From Roseiflexus castenholzii DSM 13941 (GTDB taxonomy: Bacteria > Chloroflexota > Chloroflexia > Chloroflexales > Roseiflexaceae), in the NCBI RefSeq assembly GCF_000017805.1, contig NC_009767.1, forward strand, positions 806,001 to 870,000: a stretch of DNA of 64,000 bases, written 5' to 3'. Below, in pieces: positions 62,398 to 64,000 of this stretch. Each line of letters begins with the position of its first letter. Position 1 is the first letter of the stretch. Below the pieces are notes generated by a model. The model did not search any database, had not been told where the DNA came from, and saw only the letters and a program-made list of their open reading frames with translations. The translations under genes were made by a program, and so were the position numbers.

Positions 62398-64000
62398 ATG
62401 ACCGCTCCTTCTTCGGCTGTTCCTCAGATACACACACGTGATCGCGCGCATACGCGGCTACGCCATGCTGTTGCGGCTGTCGCTCTGGCAACGTTGAGTC
62501 TCTTGCTGCTGCTCACGACGGAACCGCAGATTGGATTGACCTGGGATGAGCCGGCATACATTGTGGCAGCGCGCGCGTATGTCGGTTGGTTTGAACGTCT
62601 GGCGGTCGATCCCGGTGGCGCCTTGCAACCGGATGTTATCAGACGTTTCTGGGAGGCCAACCATGAACATCCACCGCTCGACAAAATCTGGTCGGGAATG
62701 GTATGGCAGTTTGCGCGCCACTTTCTCGACGACCTGCCGGCGCATCGATTGGGGAATATTCTTTTGACCGCCATTGCGGTCGGCGTGTTGTACGGGACAG
62801 TCACGAGTGGTTTTGGCGGTTGGGCGGGGGTGGCGGCGGTCGTGGCGCTGATCACGATGCCGCGTTTCTTCTTCCATGCGCATCTGGCGGCGCTCGATGT
62901 GCCGGCGGCGGTTGCGTTTTTTCTGGTGACGGCGCTCTTCTGGCATACGCGCCGGCGCCGCAGTGTCGCCTGGGATGTGGCGCTCGGCGTGGCGTGGGGT
63001 GCGGCGCTTGCAACAAAGATTAATGCGCTGTTTGTCCTTCCGCTGCTGCTGGTCTGGATACTGGCATTCGCCCGTCGCGGCTTTCTGATACGGCGCGTGA
63101 TCGTTGCTGGGGGCATCGGTCTGCCAACGTTCATTGCGCTGTGGCCCTGGCTCTATCACGACACGCTCGCGCGATTGATCGCCTACATCCGCTTCATAAC
63201 GGTCGATCACTGGAAGATCGCGCAGTGGTATTTTGGTGAAGCGTTGATGCCGCCGCCGTGGCATTTCCCGTTCGTCATGCTCGTTGCGGTCACGCCGCTG
63301 GGGATCACCTTTCTGGCGCTCGCCGGCGTCGGGCTCGGCATCGTTGCCATCCGTTCCGATTCGTCGATGCAACGCGAACAGGGTGCACAGATCGCGCTCT
63401 GGACGCTCGGCGCGCTCGTGCCGCTGCTGGCGCTGACGACCGGGCGAACGATGGTGTACGATAATGAGCGGTTGTTCATGCCAGCGTTTTTCTTCGTTGC
63501 TGCGTTGGCTGGCAGCGGTCTCGACGCAGTTGGGCGCTGGCTGCGTCGTTGGTTCGAGTGGCGCAAATGGCCGCACCTGGCGACGCCTGGCGTCGCGCTG
63601 GCAGGCGCGTTGCTGTTTCTGCCGCATCTGGTCATCGCAGCACAGATGTACCCGCACCTGCTTTCCTACTATTCCGAAGCCGTGGGAGGATTGCGCGGCG
63701 CCACGCGCATGGGGCTGGAAACAACCTACTGGTGTGAAACGTATGCTGTCGCGCTGCCATACATTAACGCGCGCGCTGCGCCTGGCGCTGTGGTGTGGGT
63801 AGAGGACTGGAGCCACGATGTGCTGCTGACATACCAGTTCTTGGGCCGCCTGCGCCCTGATGTGCGTGTTGCGCTTGCGCCCGGCGCCGGATCGCTCTTT
63901 AGCCGGTATGGGTTGGAAGGAACGCCGGCCGACATTGCTGATGCTGATTATGTTATCGTCACGTATCGGCAGACTGGTTTTGCGGCGCATGCCAAGATCG
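62398..64000 (+). CDS. ArnT/PMT-like (GT39) membrane glycosyltransferase, 3' end outside window
   Basis: 534 codons are open to the window edge, starting MTAPSSAVPQIHTRDRAHTR. A first membrane helix (VALATLSLLLLLTTEPQIG) is followed by LTWDEPAYIVAARAY, whose WDE carries the catalytic acidic residue of GT39/83 enzymes in the first extracytoplasmic loop, and EANHEHPPLDKIWSG (HPPL motif). About nine more hydrophobic helices follow. Such enzymes move sugars from polyprenyl-phosphate donors to proteins, lipids or glycans outside the membrane. The late region WVEDWSHDVLLTYQFLGRL is soluble, as usual. Acceptor and sugar unknown. Confidence 0.85.
   Translation, partial: MTAPSSAVPQIHTRDRAHTRLRHAVAAVALATLSLLLLLTTEPQIGLTWDEPAYIVAARAYVGWFERLAVDPGGALQPDVIRRFWEANHEHPPLDKIWSGMVWQFARHFLDDLPAHRLGNILLTAIAVGVLYGTVTSGFGGWAGVAAVVALITMPRFFFHAHLAALDVPAAVAFFLVTALFWHTRRRRSVAWDVALGVAWGAALATKINALFVLPLLLVWILAFARRGFLIRRVIVAGGIGLPTFIALWPWLYHDTLARLIAYIRFITVDHWKIAQWYFGEALMPPPWHFPFVMLVAVTPLGITFLALAGVGLGIVAIRSDSSMQREQGAQIALWTLGALVPLLALTTGRTMVYDNERLFMPAFFFVAALAGSGLDAVGRWLRRWFEWRKWPHLATPGVALAGALLFLPHLVIAAQMYPHLLSYYSEAVGGLRGATRMGLETTYWCETYAVALPYINARAAPGAVVWVEDWSHDVLLTYQFLGRLRPDVRVALAPGAGSLFSRYGLEGTPADIADADYVIVTYRQTGFAAHAKI

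Noticed and set aside
62458..63990. 510-residue minus-strand frame
   Set aside because: Antisense to the GT39-type membrane protein that has motifs, helices and a promoter; the minus frame is Arg/Gln-rich with no motif.

Overview
The window looks like chromosomal DNA of a GC-rich filamentous anoxygenic phototroph of the Chloroflexota, most likely Roseiflexus. This is inferred from gene content and general protein resemblance; no search was run. Clear housekeeping genes are rpmB (L28), murJ, lgt, gpmI and secA. Intergenic DNA is unusually rich in dispersed and tandem repeats.

Layout: 1-6.6 kb holds rpmB, a 2-hydroxyacid dehydrogenase/HAD pair, a secreted peptidase-MA-like protein, an aldehyde dehydrogenase, a Uma2 remnant and a secreted CAP-domain protein. 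6.7-12.5 kb is an accessory island: a Uma2-family nuclease with a 21-residue repeat tail, then two nearly identical copies of a decayed IS5-like element in direct orientation. Between these copies lies an integron-like platform with a broken integron integrase facing away from three attC-like sites and two AT-richer cassettes (a toxin-antitoxin pair and an Mrr-N-like winged-helix protein). 12.7-22.3 kb holds an EamA transporter, a methyltransferase / class I terpene synthase / membrane STAS operon, a serine hydrolase, a uroD-like/murJ pair, a G-rich minisatellite and lgt. 22.4-25.9 kb holds a deleted aarF paralog, a PIN/UPF0175 toxin-antitoxin pair and intact aarF. 26-26.6 kb is a roughly 90-100 bp tandem array.

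26.7-50.5 kb on the minus strand is a cobalamin gene cluster of 18 genes, transcribed right to left: extended -10 promoter, B12 riboswitch, terminator, cobO(btuR), cobN, cobT, cbiO, cbiB, cbiX, flavodoxin, cbiC, cbiD, cbiET, cbiL, cbiF, a cbiG-cobJ-cysG fusion, cobA, cobB, cobU, cobD, cobQ. Many neighbours overlap by 1-4 nt. The set covers tetrapyrrole methylation, ring contraction, amidation, adenosylation, aminopropanol attachment and lower-ligand activation. It contains both an early-type chelatase (CbiX) and a late-type chelatase subunit (CobN). A precorrin-6A reductase, cobalamin synthase and the CbiM/N/Q transporter partners are not in view.

50.6-64 kb holds a Wzt-like ABC ATPase, a second repeat-tailed Uma2 nuclease, a metallophosphoesterase/MoxR/VWA operon, gpmI, secA and a GT39-type membrane glycosyltransferase running off the window. 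A ~150 bp MITE-like repeat with 11 bp terminal inverted repeats occurs four times between genes. Most recognisable promoters carry an extended -10 (TGnTAtaaT).
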